From positions 1,922,001 to 1,986,000 of the forward strand of contig NZ_CP028924.1 of the NCBI RefSeq assembly GCF_003061515.1: DNA of 64,000 nucleotides, in the 5' to 3' direction. The notes below the pieces were generated by a model. That model did not search any database. It was not told where the DNA came from and was given only the letters and a program-made list of their open reading frames with translations. Shown piece by piece: positions 8,622-17,258 of the stretch. The stretch is from Colwellia sp. Arc7-D. Lineage in GTDB: Bacteria; Pseudomonadota; Gammaproteobacteria; Enterobacterales; Alteromonadaceae. Positions within the stretch are counted from its first letter, which is position 1; each line of letters begins with the position of its first letter. The position numbers and the translations under genes were made by a program.

Positions 8622-10232
8622 TTATGGTTGTATTTGATTTTTTAAATAATATAACGCTTCAATTCTAGTATTAAATATCTGCTCTCTTGGTACTTTGTCA
8701 AATAATTGTAATTTATTAAAATCATCACGAACTCGCTGACAGATATTAGATAAAAGTATTTTTCTACCTTGTGTTTGATAACTCATAATAATTTCTTCAA
8801 TAGCTATTGTGCTGGTAATGCCAACAAAACGCGCATCAGTAAAATCGATCAATAAGGCTTTGTTTTCATCTAATTTTGACACACTTTGCTTTAACCCTCG
8901 TGCGACACCAAAACCTATTGGGCCTGATATGTTGAGTAAAAGTACATGGTTATTTAACTCAGTAAATAACTCTTTTTCGTAAATCGGTAAGTGCAGTGCG
9001 TCTTGCGCTGTTAAGAGCTTAATATTGTCTAATTGAATTTCTGATAACCGACGAATAGTAACCAAATTTGCCACAAATGCTGAAATTAATACCGCGGTAA
9101 TTAAGTCAAATATAACCGCCATCACCATAGTTGAAATCATCAAAGCAACACTAAACAGTGGGATTTGATGTACACGTTTTAGAAAATTCCAATCAATAAT
9201 ACTAATACCAACATGGGTTAAAATTGCCGCGAGTACCGCCACAGGTATATAAGCCGTATATTCGCCTGCCCATAAGACAATAGCGAGAATAAAAAGTGCA
9301 TGCAAAATACCGGATAAAGGTGTTGTTCCTCCTGCTCTTAAATTTGTTACGGTGCGCATGGTCGCGCCGCCACCGGGTAAGGCACCGAAAAAGCCTGCAA
9401 TAATATTACCTATGCCTTGGCCCACTAGTTCTTGATCAGAATTATGTAAATCATTACTGATACTATCAACCGTAAGTGATGTCATTAAAGAGTCTAAAGT
9501 ACTCAAGGTGGCAATCAATAATGCCGACTTGATCATTTCACCTATTAAATCACCTTGCCAAGTAGGGAAATTAAACGCGGGTAGCTCACTTGATATAGCA
9601 CCAACAACCGGAATGGCACTGTCAGAAAAAATATAAAAAAGCGTTGCACCAATAACCGCAACAATACTTGCAGGTATCACTCGACTGAATTTTTGTGGCC
9701 AGACAAAAAGTACTGCTAAACAAACTAAGCCGAGCAGGGTATTTGTGCTGGTAAATATTGAAGATGAAAAAGATAAATCAGCAAGAGGCTTGCCAAATAA
9801 AGGTGTAATTTGGGATAAAATAATCAGGATACCAACACCTGACGTGAAGCCTGAAATAACCGGATAAGATATCAGAGTAAAATACTTACCCAGCTTGAAA
9901 AAGCCAAAAAGCATTTGGAAAACACCTGCCATGCTAACCACGGTAAAGGCCATCGCAATACCATGTTCAGGAGATTGCGCTATAAAACTGGTTAAAATGG
10001 CCACCATTGCAATGGTTAAACCGGTATTAGGACCTGATATTTGTTGATTAGTACCACCAAATATAGAAGCAAATAACCCCGTTATAATAGCGCAATAAAT
10101 ACCTGCACTTGCACCCGCGCCCGACGTTACGCCAAAGGCTAAAGCAAAAGGTAATGCCACTATGGTAGAGGTAAGAGCACCAAAAATGTCGCCTTTGATA
10201 CTACGACGATTAAAATGTGAAAGTTGAAGCAT
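8622..10232 (-). CDS. SulP-family inorganic anion transporter with STAS domain
   Basis: 536 residues. The membrane part (about residues 10-400) shows SulP features: ALTSTIVALPFALAFGVTSGAGASAGIYCAIITG, ISGPNTGLTIAMVAIL, and GGGATMRTVTNLRAGGTTPLSG. The C-terminal STAS domain follows (LLNISGPIGFGVARG; ALLIDFTDARFVGITST). The family carries sulfate, bicarbonate or other anions; the substrate is not readable. There is no obvious functional tie to the glyoxylate genes. A terminator-like hairpin lies just past its stop. Confidence 0.88.
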   Translation of the reverse strand: MLQLSHFNRRSIKGDIFGALTSTIVALPFALAFGVTSGAGASAGIYCAIITGLFASIFGGTNQQISGPNTGLTIAMVAILTSFIAQSPEHGIAMAFTVVSMAGVFQMLFGFFKLGKYFTLISYPVISGFTSGVGILIILSQITPLFGKPLADLSFSSSIFTSTNTLLGLVCLAVLFVWPQKFSRVIPASIVAVIGATLFYIFSDSAIPVVGAISSELPAFNFPTWQGDLIGEMIKSALLIATLSTLDSLMTSLTVDSISNDLHNSDQELVGQGIGNIIAGFFGALPGGGATMRTVTNLRAGGTTPLSGILHALFILAIVLWAGEYTAYIPVAVLAAILTHVGISIIDWNFLKRVHQIPLFSVALMISTMVMAVIFDLITAVLISAFVANLVTIRRLSEIQLDNIKLLTAQDALHLPIYEKELFTELNNHVLLLNISGPIGFGVARGLKQSVSKLDENKALLIDFTDARFVGITSTIAIEEIIMSYQTQGRKILLSNICQRVRDDFNKLQLFDKVPREQIFNTRIEALYYLKNQIQP

Positions 10233-10564
10233 AACAGCCTAATAATAAAAATTTCAATGAAGGCACTAACGTAACCACAACTAAATTTAGTTTGAAGTAA
10301 TGCAGCACATTGCCCAGTGTAATCAGTTCATCAAGAACTAAAGTCTAGTATACAAGAAAAACTAATTTCTTGACACTATTGACAGGTTTTCTGATTTAAG
10401 TATAGGATGAAGTTGTTACATGATGATAAAAAATTAAATAAATTGTTAAAAACAAGAAGCGTTAATCGCGAAAATCGACAATTAAAGTGGTTAATAAATT
10501 ATCTAAATAGGGCTTAATTTATAAGCATTACAAAGCCTAATTATAAACAACTAGAGAACAAATT
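10233..10564. promoter_or_regulatory. divergent intergenic region between SulP and NCS2 genes
   Basis: 332 bp. A promoter-like pair points toward the NCS2 gene: TTGACA at 10379-10384, 16-bp spacer, TATAGG at 10401-10406. This would leave a 5' leader of about 150 nt, in which I saw no guanine/purine riboswitch core. Confidence 0.4.
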
Positions 10565-12004
10565 ATGGATGATCAAGCCGGTAACACCGCCAGTGCAGCG
10601 ACTCACGATTTAAGCTTCTTAGAACGATTTTTTAAATTGAACTCGCACAATACCAACGTAAAAACAGAGCTAATGGCAGGGTTAACCACCTTTGTAACTA
10701 TGTCATACATCATGTTTTTAAATCCTATTATTATGTCGAAAACCGGTATGCCGTTCGATGGCTTATTTTTGGCGACATGTTTAGGAGCTGCTATTGCCAC
10801 CATTATGATGGGGCTATATGCAAACTGGCCAGTAGGGCTTGCGCCAGGTATGGGTTTAAACGCATTTTTCACTTTTTCTGTTGTTGGCGCTATGGGGTAC
10901 AGTTGGGAAATTGCCTTAGGTGCAGTATTTCTTTCTGGTGTTATTTTCGTGCTAATGAGTGTTACAAGGCTTCGAGAATGGATGTTAGACAGTATTCCCC
11001 TTAGTTTACGGCTTGCAATGACCGCAGGGGTAGGCTTGTTTTTGGGTTTTATAGGCCTACGCTTTACCGGTATTGTTGTTGCCAACCCTGATAATATAGT
11101 TGCTCTGGCTGATTTAACACATTTTGGCTTTGGAGAGTTTGGCCCTGAAGCTCCAGCACTAGGTTTTTTAAGCTTTTTACTGATAACAGTATTGAGTTAT
11201 CGCAATGTATTTGGTGCGGTAATTATTGGTATCGCCATAACAACCCTGATAGCTTTTATTATGACATGGGTACTCCCAACAGAATTTTTTGTCGTGGCAG
11301 AAGCCGCCAAATCATTCGCACCAGCATCTGGTTTTGTTAGCTATAACGGCATGTTAGCGATACCTGACTTTTCAGCACTTAAACCTATACTTTGGAAAGC
11401 CGACATAGCAGGTGCTTTTCAAGTCGCTTTGATCCCCGTTATTGTTACTTTCTTATTTGTGAATATATTTGATACCGCTGGCACATTAATGGGCGTTGCA
11501 GAACGTGCTAAATTACAAGATAAAAACGGTAAAATTATTGGCTTAAGTAAATCATTAAAAGCCGACTCTATTTCTTCAGTAATTGGTACCGCTTTTGGTT
11601 GTCCACCCGTTACCTCATATGTTGAGTCTGCTGCTGGTGTTGCTGTTGGCGGTAGAACAGGCTTAACAGCCGTAACCATTGGGTTACTATTTGCGGCAGG
11701 TATGTTCTTTTTACCACTAGCACAAATGCTACCTGGCTTTGCGGTTGATGGCGCACTAATTTATGTTGCCATGTTAATGATGAGCTCATTAAGAGGCCTA
11801 GATTGGGATGATTTAACCGAATATGCACCCGCCGTTAGCACAACCGTTATGATGGCTTTTACTTTCTCAATTGCCAACGGTATTGCATTTGGTTTTATAA
11901 CTTATACCGTTCTTAAATTAGGTGCAGGAAAGCATAAAGATATTTCAAATGGTGTTTGGGCGTTAACCGCACTGTTCGTAGCGAAATTTATCTTTTTAAC
12001 ATAA
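10565..12004 (+). CDS. NCS2-family purine permease (AzgA/PbuG-like)
   Basis: 479 residues, about 12-14 membrane helices. Family marks: ELMAGLTTFVTMSYIMFLNP, GLYANWPVGLAPGMGLNAFF, FVNIFDTAGTLMGVAERA and GCPPVTSYVESAAGVAVGGRTG. The GLAPGMGLNAFF form is typical of AzgA-type adenine/guanine/hypoxanthine permeases, not of the UraA/UapA-type uracil or xanthine branch. It probably feeds purine bases into the pathway that includes PuuD. The last gene before the cassette array. Confidence 0.88.
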   Translation: MDDQAGNTASAATHDLSFLERFFKLNSHNTNVKTELMAGLTTFVTMSYIMFLNPIIMSKTGMPFDGLFLATCLGAAIATIMMGLYANWPVGLAPGMGLNAFFTFSVVGAMGYSWEIALGAVFLSGVIFVLMSVTRLREWMLDSIPLSLRLAMTAGVGLFLGFIGLRFTGIVVANPDNIVALADLTHFGFGEFGPEAPALGFLSFLLITVLSYRNVFGAVIIGIAITTLIAFIMTWVLPTEFFVVAEAAKSFAPASGFVSYNGMLAIPDFSALKPILWKADIAGAFQVALIPVIVTFLFVNIFDTAGTLMGVAERAKLQDKNGKIIGLSKSLKADSISSVIGTAFGCPPVTSYVESAAGVAVGGRTGLTAVTIGLLFAAGMFFLPLAQMLPGFAVDGALIYVAMLMMSSLRGLDWDDLTEYAPAVSTTVMMAFTFSIANGIAFGFITYTVLKLGAGKHKDISNGVWALTALFVAKFIFLT

Positions 12005-12313
12005 CGGCTATTTAATATTGCTTAAAGGTCAGTATGATTTATTAGTGCTTTTAGCCTATCGTTTTTAATTTTAATGATAATTTTAAATTAAAAATAAAGC
12101 ACTGTATTTTTATACAGTCACACCGTAAATCCCGCTTTATTGTAGAAAGGCAGATTAAATCTTCCTTTCTACATCGCTTTATTCAGTAACTAATAACAAC
12201 ATATTGAATGATAAATATTAATTATGTATATTGATTTGAATAAATATTCATTAGATGGAAGTTTTACTTGTGGAAAGTGGGATATTATCTGTCTAATAAG
12301 CTGTTAGCCATAT
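12005..12313. other. junction between the chromosome backbone and the cassette array
   Basis: 309 bp. It holds the permease terminator and then AT-rich DNA ending in a GTTAGCC core at 12303-12309, where the first cassette begins. No integrase gene and no clear attI or attC hairpin are present on this side, so the left end looks like a bare cassette junction. Confidence 0.6.
12141..12173 (+). terminator. terminator of the NCS2 permease gene
   Basis: TGTAGAAAGG (12141-12150) pairs with CCTTTCTACA (12164-12173), a perfect 10-bp stem with a 13-nt loop, followed by TCGCTTTATT. Confidence 0.65.
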
Positions 12314-12691
12314 ATGAAATTAGCATCATCTATCATCGTAATAATTATCGTGCTTTTACTTATTTGGAGTGATTCAAATATGTGGGAGGATGGTGCTTAT
12401 GCGGTTTATTATATCGATGGAGATATTAAATTAGGTATTAAAATCGATGATAAAGGCTCTTTTCATGGCAGAGTAGATAGCAAAATTATCGCCGTTGGTG
12501 CTAATGAAAACTATGTTGTAGCAAAGCAATTAATTACTGGTTCAGACTCAGTTTCTTATTTTTACATAGATAAGAAAAAGGACAATATTTACCTTAATCC
12601 AGATGAAATAACAGAAGGTCCATATACTGAACTGCAATTTAAAAACTTAAGTCAAAAGTTAAACTTCCCCAATTTTAGTAAGGAGTTTTAA
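12314..12691 (+). CDS. cassette 1: small protein with N-terminal membrane segment
   Basis: 125 residues. A hydrophobic helix at residues 3-18 (LASSIIVIIIVLLLIWS) is followed by a beta-rich, charged domain. The stretch IIAVGANENYVVAKQ followed by SYFYIDKKK resembles short DUF3997-like proteins, but the match is weak. First gene of the array, 5 bp after the GTTAGCC core; the close start is usual for cassettes. Function unknown. Confidence 0.65.
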   Translation: MKLASSIIVIIIVLLLIWSDSNMWEDGAYAVYYIDGDIKLGIKIDDKGSFHGRVDSKIIAVGANENYVVAKQLITGSDSVSYFYIDKKKDNIYLNPDEITEGPYTELQFKNLSQKLNFPNFSKEF

Positions 12692-12698
12692 ATATGGC

Positions 12699-12793
12699 TA
12701 ACAAGTTACTCAAACGGACGCTAAACAGTTGGCTAGCGCTCGTTCCTCGCAATTTTAGCCAACAATTTCGCGCCGCTTAGTAAGGCGTTAGTT
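12699..12793 (+). repeat. attC site 1
   Basis: R'' box TAACAAG at 12699 and R' core GTTAGTT at 12787. Central arms CAGTTGGCT and AGCCAAC pair. Nearly identical to attC 13 (20228-20322). Confidence 0.88.
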
Positions 12794-13000
12794 TGCTAGT
12801 AAATTTAGGTGTTTTTAAAGGCGTGGTTACAGGTTTTTATCAGCATTTAAGTTAGTAGTTATCAATCACAGGAAGTGTCTAGGTTTTACCGCTATTTTTC
12901 AGCGTTCTCACTTTCATGTATTGTAGCTCAATGTAGTGTTATCTTTTTTCGTGGTTGTTGATGGTGTCGTGTCTTAAAAAAAGCTCGGAGCATCAGCAAC
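12794..13000 (+). other. cassette 2: apparently non-coding cassette
   Basis: This cassette carries no ORF longer than about 21 codons on either strand between attC 1 and attC 2. The longest open stretches are a 20-codon plus-strand run without a start codon after 12792 and a 21-codon minus-strand frame. It may carry a promoter, a small RNA or the remains of a gene. Confidence 0.55.
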
Positions 13001-13093
13001 TAACAAGCAAATCAACAAGGACTAAAAACAGCGGGCTGTTCGCTTCGCTCCATTTTAGCCCACTATTTTTAGCCTGTTATTTGGGCGTTATGT
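13001..13093 (+). repeat. attC site 2
   Basis: TAACAAG at 13001, GTTATGT at 13087. It has the distinct GCGGGCTGTTCGC / TTTTAGCCCAC central arms shared with attC 16. Confidence 0.88.
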
Positions 13094-13103
13094 GTTTAGG
13101 TGT

Positions 13104-13595
13104 ATGAAACGAATTAAGTGTACTGCTAAAGCAGGGGATTTCTTATTTTATGCTATTGGTTGCGTAATATTTTCTGGGCTTAGCTTTTACGCTTTCGACT
13201 TTGTGTTTATTAAATTTATCCTAGCACTTGAAAATATTAATGATAAACCGATATTATATTTCTTTTCAGTATTGTTAACTTTATTGTTGCTTAGCCCTCT
13301 TTTGGCGGTTAAGCCATTTATAAAAATTTACAATAAGATAAAAGGTACTGAGCGCTTTATTGAACTTACTAAAGACTATATTAGTTTTCCTAAGTCGCTC
13401 AGCTCATTGGAGTTTGAAAAAATTAAGATTAGTACAATTACTAATGTGTATTTTTCTCAAGACCGACATGACAATGATGAGAATTTAATCATAAAATACA
13501 ATGTAGATTGCCATGCATATATTGATGTTAATTTAGTTAGCGATTTTGAATTAAGACAAATTTACAATAAGCTTAGAATTACAGTCTTACTCTAA
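13104..13595 (+). CDS. cassette 3: two-helix membrane protein
   Basis: 163 residues from ATG 13104; a GTG at 13092 inside the attC core is the upstream alternative. Two hydrophobic helices (FYAIGCVIFSGLSFYAFDFVFI and YFFSVLLTLLLLSPLLAV) are followed by a soluble C-terminal part rich in K, D and N. This looks like a short bacterial PH-like or sensor tail on a membrane anchor, but no family is recognised. Cassette gene of unknown function. Confidence 0.65.
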   Translation: MKRIKCTAKAGDFLFYAIGCVIFSGLSFYAFDFVFIKFILALENINDKPILYFFSVLLTLLLLSPLLAVKPFIKIYNKIKGTERFIELTKDYISFPKSLSSLEFEKIKISTITNVYFSQDRHDNDENLIIKYNVDCHAYIDVNLVSDFELRQIYNKLRITVLL

Positions 13596-13604
13596 AAAAA
13601 CACA

Positions 13605-13702
13605 TAACAAGGGTTTTCAAGTCGGACAAATTACAGTTGGCTGTTGTTCGTACCTCACACATTTTAGCCAACTACAATTTGCCCCTTAACAGGGCGTTAT
13701 AA
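13605..13702 (+). repeat. attC site 3
   Basis: TAACAAG at 13605, GTTATAA at 13696, with CAGTTGGCTG / TTTTAGCCAACT arms. Confidence 0.88.
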
Positions 13703-13721
13703 CTCAAAATAGAGGTCAATC

Positions 13722-14009
13722 GTGAAATCGACTAAAAAATCAATCTTGATAAGTCTTCTTATACTTATTTGTGCATCACCTGTTTTAGCTGATATGTTTA
13801 CTCCAAGCCCTTCATGCTCAAAACCTTACAAACCATATGAGTTCACTGAACAATATCAAGTTGATAGTTTTAATAATGATGTTCAACGTTATAAAAGGTG
13901 TATCCAAGATTTTGTCGACGAACAAAATGATGCAGTAAGAAAGCATCAACAAGCTGCTGATGATGCAATTGATGAGTGGAATAGCTTTGTAAATCTTGAG
14001 CTTAATTGA
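13722..14009 (+). CDS. cassette 4: small secreted protein
   Basis: 95 residues, GTG start with AGAGG six bases upstream. Signal peptide (ILISLLILICASPVLA, cut near residue 23), then MFTPSPSCSKPYKPYEF and a helical, acidic C-terminal half with two cysteines (SCSK and YKRCIQ) that could form a disulfide. Small periplasmic proteins of this shape recur in cassette arrays. No function assigned. Confidence 0.7.
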   Translation: MKSTKKSILISLLILICASPVLADMFTPSPSCSKPYKPYEFTEQYQVDSFNNDVQRYKRCIQDFVDEQNDAVRKHQQAADDAIDEWNSFVNLELN

Positions 14010-14013
14010 GTTA

Positions 14014-14107
14014 TAACAAGCCAATTAAGCGGGACTAAAAACAGTTTGCTGTTTCGTACCTCAACATTTTAGCAAACCATTTTTAGCCCCTTATTGGGGC
14101 GTTATGT
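14014..14107 (+). repeat. attC site 4
   Basis: TAACAAG at 14014, GTTATGT at 14101; CAGTTTGCTG / TTTTAGCAAAC arm variant. Confidence 0.88.
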
Positions 14108-14113
14108 GTTTCT

Positions 14114-14458
14114 ATGAATTACGATGAATTTGTCAACGAAGTCCAAAAGTACGATAGCGACCCTGATGTTGCTAAGTTATTGGGTGTATTGAAAGGTTGG
14201 AAGCTTAATAATGAAAGTGTGGTTCAGCTTCAAACGACTATAGAAAGGTTTTTTGGTCACTCTTGGATAGAGAGTGAGGAAACTCATAATCACCTTTATA
14301 AGTTGTGGTCATCTTTCAATACAAGTGCAATTGGAAACATCGGTGGTATGACAATGAATGAACGGCTTTTTTGGTTTGGTTTATTTGAACAATTTGATAG
14401 TTGTAAATCTGAGGCTAAAAAACAATTGATTTACAGTAAGTTGTCAGCCAACACATAA
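14114..14458 (+). CDS. cassette 5: small soluble hypothetical protein
   Basis: 114 residues, no membrane segment. Helical and acidic, with the motif-like stretches LLGVLKGWKLNN and MTMNERLFWFGLFEQFD. The stop codon TAA is the first part of the attC R'' box. I do not recognise a family; a cytosolic immunity-like protein is possible but unsupported. Confidence 0.65.
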   Translation: MNYDEFVNEVQKYDSDPDVAKLLGVLKGWKLNNESVVQLQTTIERFFGHSWIESEETHNHLYKLWSSFNTSAIGNIGGMTMNERLFWFGLFEQFDSCKSEAKKQLIYSKLSANT

Positions 14459-14553
14459 CAAGCCAATTAAGCGGGACTGCTAACAGTTTGCTCAGTTCCA
14501 CTTCGTTTCACATTTTAGCAAACTATCATCAGCCCCTTATTGGGGCGTTAGAA
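14456..14553 (+). repeat. attC site 5
   Basis: TAACAAG at 14456 (overlaps the stop codon), GTTAGAA at 14547; CAGTTTGCT / AGCAAACT arms. Confidence 0.88.
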
Positions 14554-14561
14554 GCCAGTGA

Positions 14562-14846
14562 ATGAATCTAGCTCAGAAGTATTTAAAATTTATAAATGAC
14601 GGGAATGCTCTTTGGACTGAATTATTAATTATTCTTCCAACTTGTATTGCTACATATTTATTATTTCCTGAAATCGAATATACTCTTAAACTAATTATCA
14701 GTGGCATCTTATGTATCTCTATCGTAATTATTCATTTTAGTATTGGTATTTATTCACTCATAAAAAGGGATTATGCAAGCTTCTTAAACTTCGTTGTTCT
14801 ACCAATATTTATTGGTGTTTTTATGTTGGTATTTGGTTACAGGTAA
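14562..14846 (+). CDS. cassette 6: three-helix membrane protein
   Basis: 94 residues. Three hydrophobic stretches: LLIILPTCIATYLLF, LIISGILCISIVIIHFSIGIYSL and FLNFVVLPIFIGVFMLVFGY. Short loops of mostly charged residues. No recognised family. Start ATG lies 9 bp after the attC core. Confidence 0.65.
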   Translation: MNLAQKYLKFINDGNALWTELLIILPTCIATYLLFPEIEYTLKLIISGILCISIVIIHFSIGIYSLIKRDYASFLNFVVLPIFIGVFMLVFGYR

Positions 14847-14854
14847 ATGGCTTC

Positions 14855-14951
14855 TAACAAGACATTAAAGCAGGAAAATTTACAGTTGGCTGTTTTCACT
14901 GCGTTCAACATTTTAGCCAACTACAAATTTCCTCTTAATGGGGCGTTAGGT
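14855..14951 (+). repeat. attC site 6
   Basis: TAACAAG at 14855, GTTAGGT at 14945; CAGTTGGCTG / TTTTAGCCAACT arms. Confidence 0.88.
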
Positions 14952-14971
14952 AACCATGGAGAGGTGAGGCA

Positions 14972-15274
14972 TTGGCAAATCGGCCTAAAGAAAAATTTGA
15001 ATACGAAGTAGATAAGTATTGGTTCAAATTCTCAAATTTTATTGGACTAGCATTTGGTTCTTTTTGTATTTGGTTCTCGTTTATTAAATCTGATGATGAT
15101 TTTTTCCAAATGAGAGGAATTGAGGTTTCAAGAGTAGATGATCCAATATTGTTTTGGTTTAACATTTTGTTTTGCTTTTCAGGTGGTGTGCTTTTTATCT
15201 ATCTAGGCTTGGGTCCATTCTTTCACTGGGTTGGGAAAAGGTTACCTAACAAGCAAATTAATCAGGACAAATAA
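14972..15274 (+). CDS. cassette 7: two-helix membrane protein reading into attC
   Basis: 100 residues from TTG 14972, supported by GGAGAGG seven bases upstream. Hydrophobic helices around FIGLAFGSFCIWFSFI and LFWFNILFCFSGGVLFIYLGLG. The reading frame runs 28 bp into the attC and ends in NKQINQDK, encoded by the attC itself; cassette 23 ends the same way (NKTLKQDK). Function unknown. Confidence 0.6.
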   Translation: MANRPKEKFEYEVDKYWFKFSNFIGLAFGSFCIWFSFIKSDDDFFQMRGIEVSRVDDPILFWFNILFCFSGGVLFIYLGLGPFFHWVGKRLPNKQINQDK

Positions 15275-15342
15275 CAGTTGGTTTTGCTCCTGCGTCGCTT
15301 ATTTTAACCAACTGATATTTGCCCATTATTTGGGCGTTATAT
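15247..15342 (+). repeat. attC site 7
   Basis: TAACAAG at 15247, GTTATAT at 15336; CAGTTGGTTTT / TTTTAACCAACT arms, similar to the decayed attC 18. Confidence 0.86.
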
Positions 15343-15357
15343 TTTCAGGAGACTTCG

Positions 15358-15837
15358 GTGGCTGTTTGGCAAGTGACAATCGATTTCATTCCCCTCCAAT
15401 GGGCAGAAGAAAATGGATTCAAAACTGAAAAATTATATGATGAAGATGGTTTTGACCCAACTTGCACGTGGATAGACCAACAACCTAGGGATGACTTCGA
15501 AAAAGTTTTCGATGCTATATTGCCTAGATCTGAGTCTTGGTCAAAAGATTTAACTCTTTGGGGTGATACCAAAACTAATGATATAAGTGTGTGGCGCGAT
15601 GATGCTAATGTTTCTTCAATAGATTTTAGATTAGATTTAAGTAAAAACTATGTAAGCCTAATGAACTCACTAGTAGACTCGGCTATCTCACTTAATTGTG
15701 TATTGTTTATACCAGGGCAGCACGTTGTAATCAAACCTAATATATTTGAGTTGAAAAAGCATATTTTAAAATCTAGCGCCGCAAAGTATGTCAAAGATCC
15801 TGAAGCATTTTTTAATGATGTTGGGTCCGAGAAATGA
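15358..15837 (+). CDS. cassette 8: soluble hypothetical protein
   Basis: 159 residues from GTG 15358, chosen because AGGAGA lies five bases upstream; the open frame extends into attC 7 without a better start. Mixed alpha/beta, acidic and tryptophan-rich (IPLQWAEEN, TWIDQQPRDDF, SWSKDLTLWGD). Such tryptophan-rich acidic proteins are sometimes immunity proteins, but no family can be named. The next attC is interrupted by an insertion sequence. Confidence 0.6.
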   Translation: MAVWQVTIDFIPLQWAEENGFKTEKLYDEDGFDPTCTWIDQQPRDDFEKVFDAILPRSESWSKDLTLWGDTKTNDISVWRDDANVSSIDFRLDLSKNYVSLMNSLVDSAISLNCVLFIPGQHVVIKPNIFELKKHILKSSAAKYVKDPEAFFNDVGSEK

Positions 15838-15947
15838 AAATATAACAAGCTGTTCAAGCAGGACAAAAAACAGTTTGCTGTTTCGTTCTGATCTTGTACC
15901 ACTTTGGTAGACAGTTATTTATTTAATTGTTACCAAAGAGGTTAATC

Positions 15948-16310
15948 ATGGGACATACAAGAAAGCGACATTACAACCAATATTCATTAGCGTTTAAACT
16001 TCATGCTATTTTACTCTCGTCTCAGCAAGGTGTTTTAGCTAAAGACGTGGCTAGTTCCTTGGGTATTCACCCCATCATGCTCTATCGTTGGTGTATGGAA
16101 TACCGTAAAGAGTCATTGTTTACTCATCCGCTTATGAAAAATCATCAAATGGAAAAACCATCCAAAGAGAAGAAGCCCGTCAGTCCCGAAAAGCTTAAAC
16201 TTGCTAAGGCCAATGCGCACATTAAAAAGTTGGAAAAAAAACTAGCTCGCAGCGAAGAGGATATTGAAATTCTAAAAAAGTTCGAGCGGTTCTTAAAGGA
16301 AGACCCCTAG
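15948..16310 (+). CDS. IS3-family transposase OrfA
   Basis: 120 residues from ATG 15948 (AGAGG upstream). N-terminal helix-turn-helix (YSLAFKLHAILLSSQQGVL, VASSLGIHPIMLYRW) and a C-terminal leucine-zipper-like coiled coil (LAKANAHIKKLEKKLARSE). It binds the terminal repeats. The programmed frameshift site A-AAA-AAG lies in its last codons at 16274-16280. Confidence 0.9.
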   Translation: MGHTRKRHYNQYSLAFKLHAILLSSQQGVLAKDVASSLGIHPIMLYRWCMEYRKESLFTHPLMKNHQMEKPSKEKKPVSPEKLKLAKANAHIKKLEKKLARSEEDIEILKKFERFLKEDP

Positions 16311-16372
16311 TTAATTTTACCTTTATCAAAAAGAACCATGCCTTAAGTAATGTCTCAAGATTATGCTCGCTG

Positions 16373-17164
16373 TTGGGGGTGTCTCGCGGTGGTTACTATG
16401 CCTGGCATAATCGGCCAGTATCCGCGCATAAAGTCAAAGATAACCAACTTAAGGCTGAACTGATTAAGCAGCACCAAGGCTTTAAACGAGCCTACGGCGC
16501 ACCAAGAATGCATGTACAGATAAATCGAGAAGGCCTTAGCTGTAGTCGTCGACGCATCACGAGACTAATGAAAGAGCTTAACCTGTGTAGCTCGACTAAA
16601 AACTTATATTTGCGCTTACCAAATAGAGGAAAACATTACTCAACAACAAGCAATCATCTGCATTATGTCGCTAAGCCAAGCGCAAAGAATCAACAGTGGG
16701 TTGGTGACTTCACCCACATCAGCACTCAAAAAGGTTGGCTCTTTCATGCGGTTGTTATGGATTTATTTACACGTAAATTGATTGGGTGGTCGTTTAGTCG
16801 TCAACGAAATTCTTTAATGACACAAGCGGCTTTAAAGGCAGCCTTAGCAACAGAAACACCAGATAATAATTGTATATTTCATTCAGACCAAGGAATTGAA
16901 TATGCGGCGAATGATTTCAAAACTCTTGTGGAAAAGTCAGGTTTTATAAGGAGTATGAGCCGAAAAGCAACGCCGATTGATAATGCGGCGATGGAATCGT
17001 ACTTCCATACGTTTAAAGCAGAAGCTATTCATGGCAAACGTTTTAACAATCAAGAAGAGGCGACTGCTGTTATTCAGAAATACATCGCGTTTTACAATCA
17101 AGAACGATTACATTCAAGTTTAGGTTATACAACGCCTGAAAAATATGAGAAATTAGGACTTTGA
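16373..17164 (+). CDS. IS3-family transposase OrfB (DDE integrase core)
   Basis: 263 residues from the TTG at 16373, but normally made as the C-terminal part of an OrfAB fusion: the frame is open upstream to the slippery site at 16274. HTH_21 region (FKRAYGAPRMHVQINREG) and rve core with catalytic residues D112 (WVGDFTH), D172 (FHSDQGIEY) and E208 (NAAMESYFHTFKAE), spacing DD(35)E. All catalytic residues are present, so the element looks intact. Confidence 0.92.
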   Translation: MGVSRGGYYAWHNRPVSAHKVKDNQLKAELIKQHQGFKRAYGAPRMHVQINREGLSCSRRRITRLMKELNLCSSTKNLYLRLPNRGKHYSTTSNHLHYVAKPSAKNQQWVGDFTHISTQKGWLFHAVVMDLFTRKLIGWSFSRQRNSLMTQAALKAALATETPDNNCIFHSDQGIEYAANDFKTLVEKSGFIRSMSRKATPIDNAAMESYFHTFKAEAIHGKRFNNQEEATAVIQKYIAFYNQERLHSSLGYTTPEKYEKLGL

Positions 17165-17258
17165 AATGTGTCTACGAAAGTGGTGTAAGATCATTCCTCA
17201 ACATTTTAGCAAACAATTTTTTGCCCCTTAACAGGGCGTTATATTTCAAGGAGGGTGT

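Larger units (their letters stand above)
15889..17193 (+). mobile_element. IS3-family insertion sequence, complete, 1305 bp
   Basis: Terminal inverted repeats of about 26 bp with 4 mismatches: left TGATCTTGTACCACTTTGG, right (reverse complement) TGATCTTACACCACTTTCG. A 3-bp target duplication TTC flanks it (15886-15888 and 17194-17196). It carries orfA and orfB in relative frames 0 and -1. The slippery heptamer A-AAA-AAG at 16274-16280 allows the usual -1 frameshift to an OrfAB transposase; the -1 frame stays open from the heptamer through to the OrfB region. Confidence 0.93.
15843..17244 (+). repeat. attC site 8, split by an IS element
   Basis: Left part 15843-15888 (TAACAAG ... CAGTTTGCTGTTTCGTTC) and right part 17194-17244 (TTCCTCAACATTTTAGCAAAC ... 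GTTATAT at 17238). Removing the IS and one TTC copy restores a normal attC of about 95 bp. The insertion is in the loop of the hairpin, so the folded recombination site is probably inactive. Confidence 0.88.

Noticed and set aside
10407..10564. Purine riboswitch in the leader of the NCS2 permease
   Set aside because: The leader lacks the three-way junction core and loop sequences.
10603..11085. 160-codon minus-strand ORF
   Set aside because: Antisense shadow of the NCS2 permease gene.
12005..12313. Integron integrase and attI at the left end of the array
   Set aside because: No tyrosine recombinase motif or long ORF is present in this stretch or in the flanking genes.
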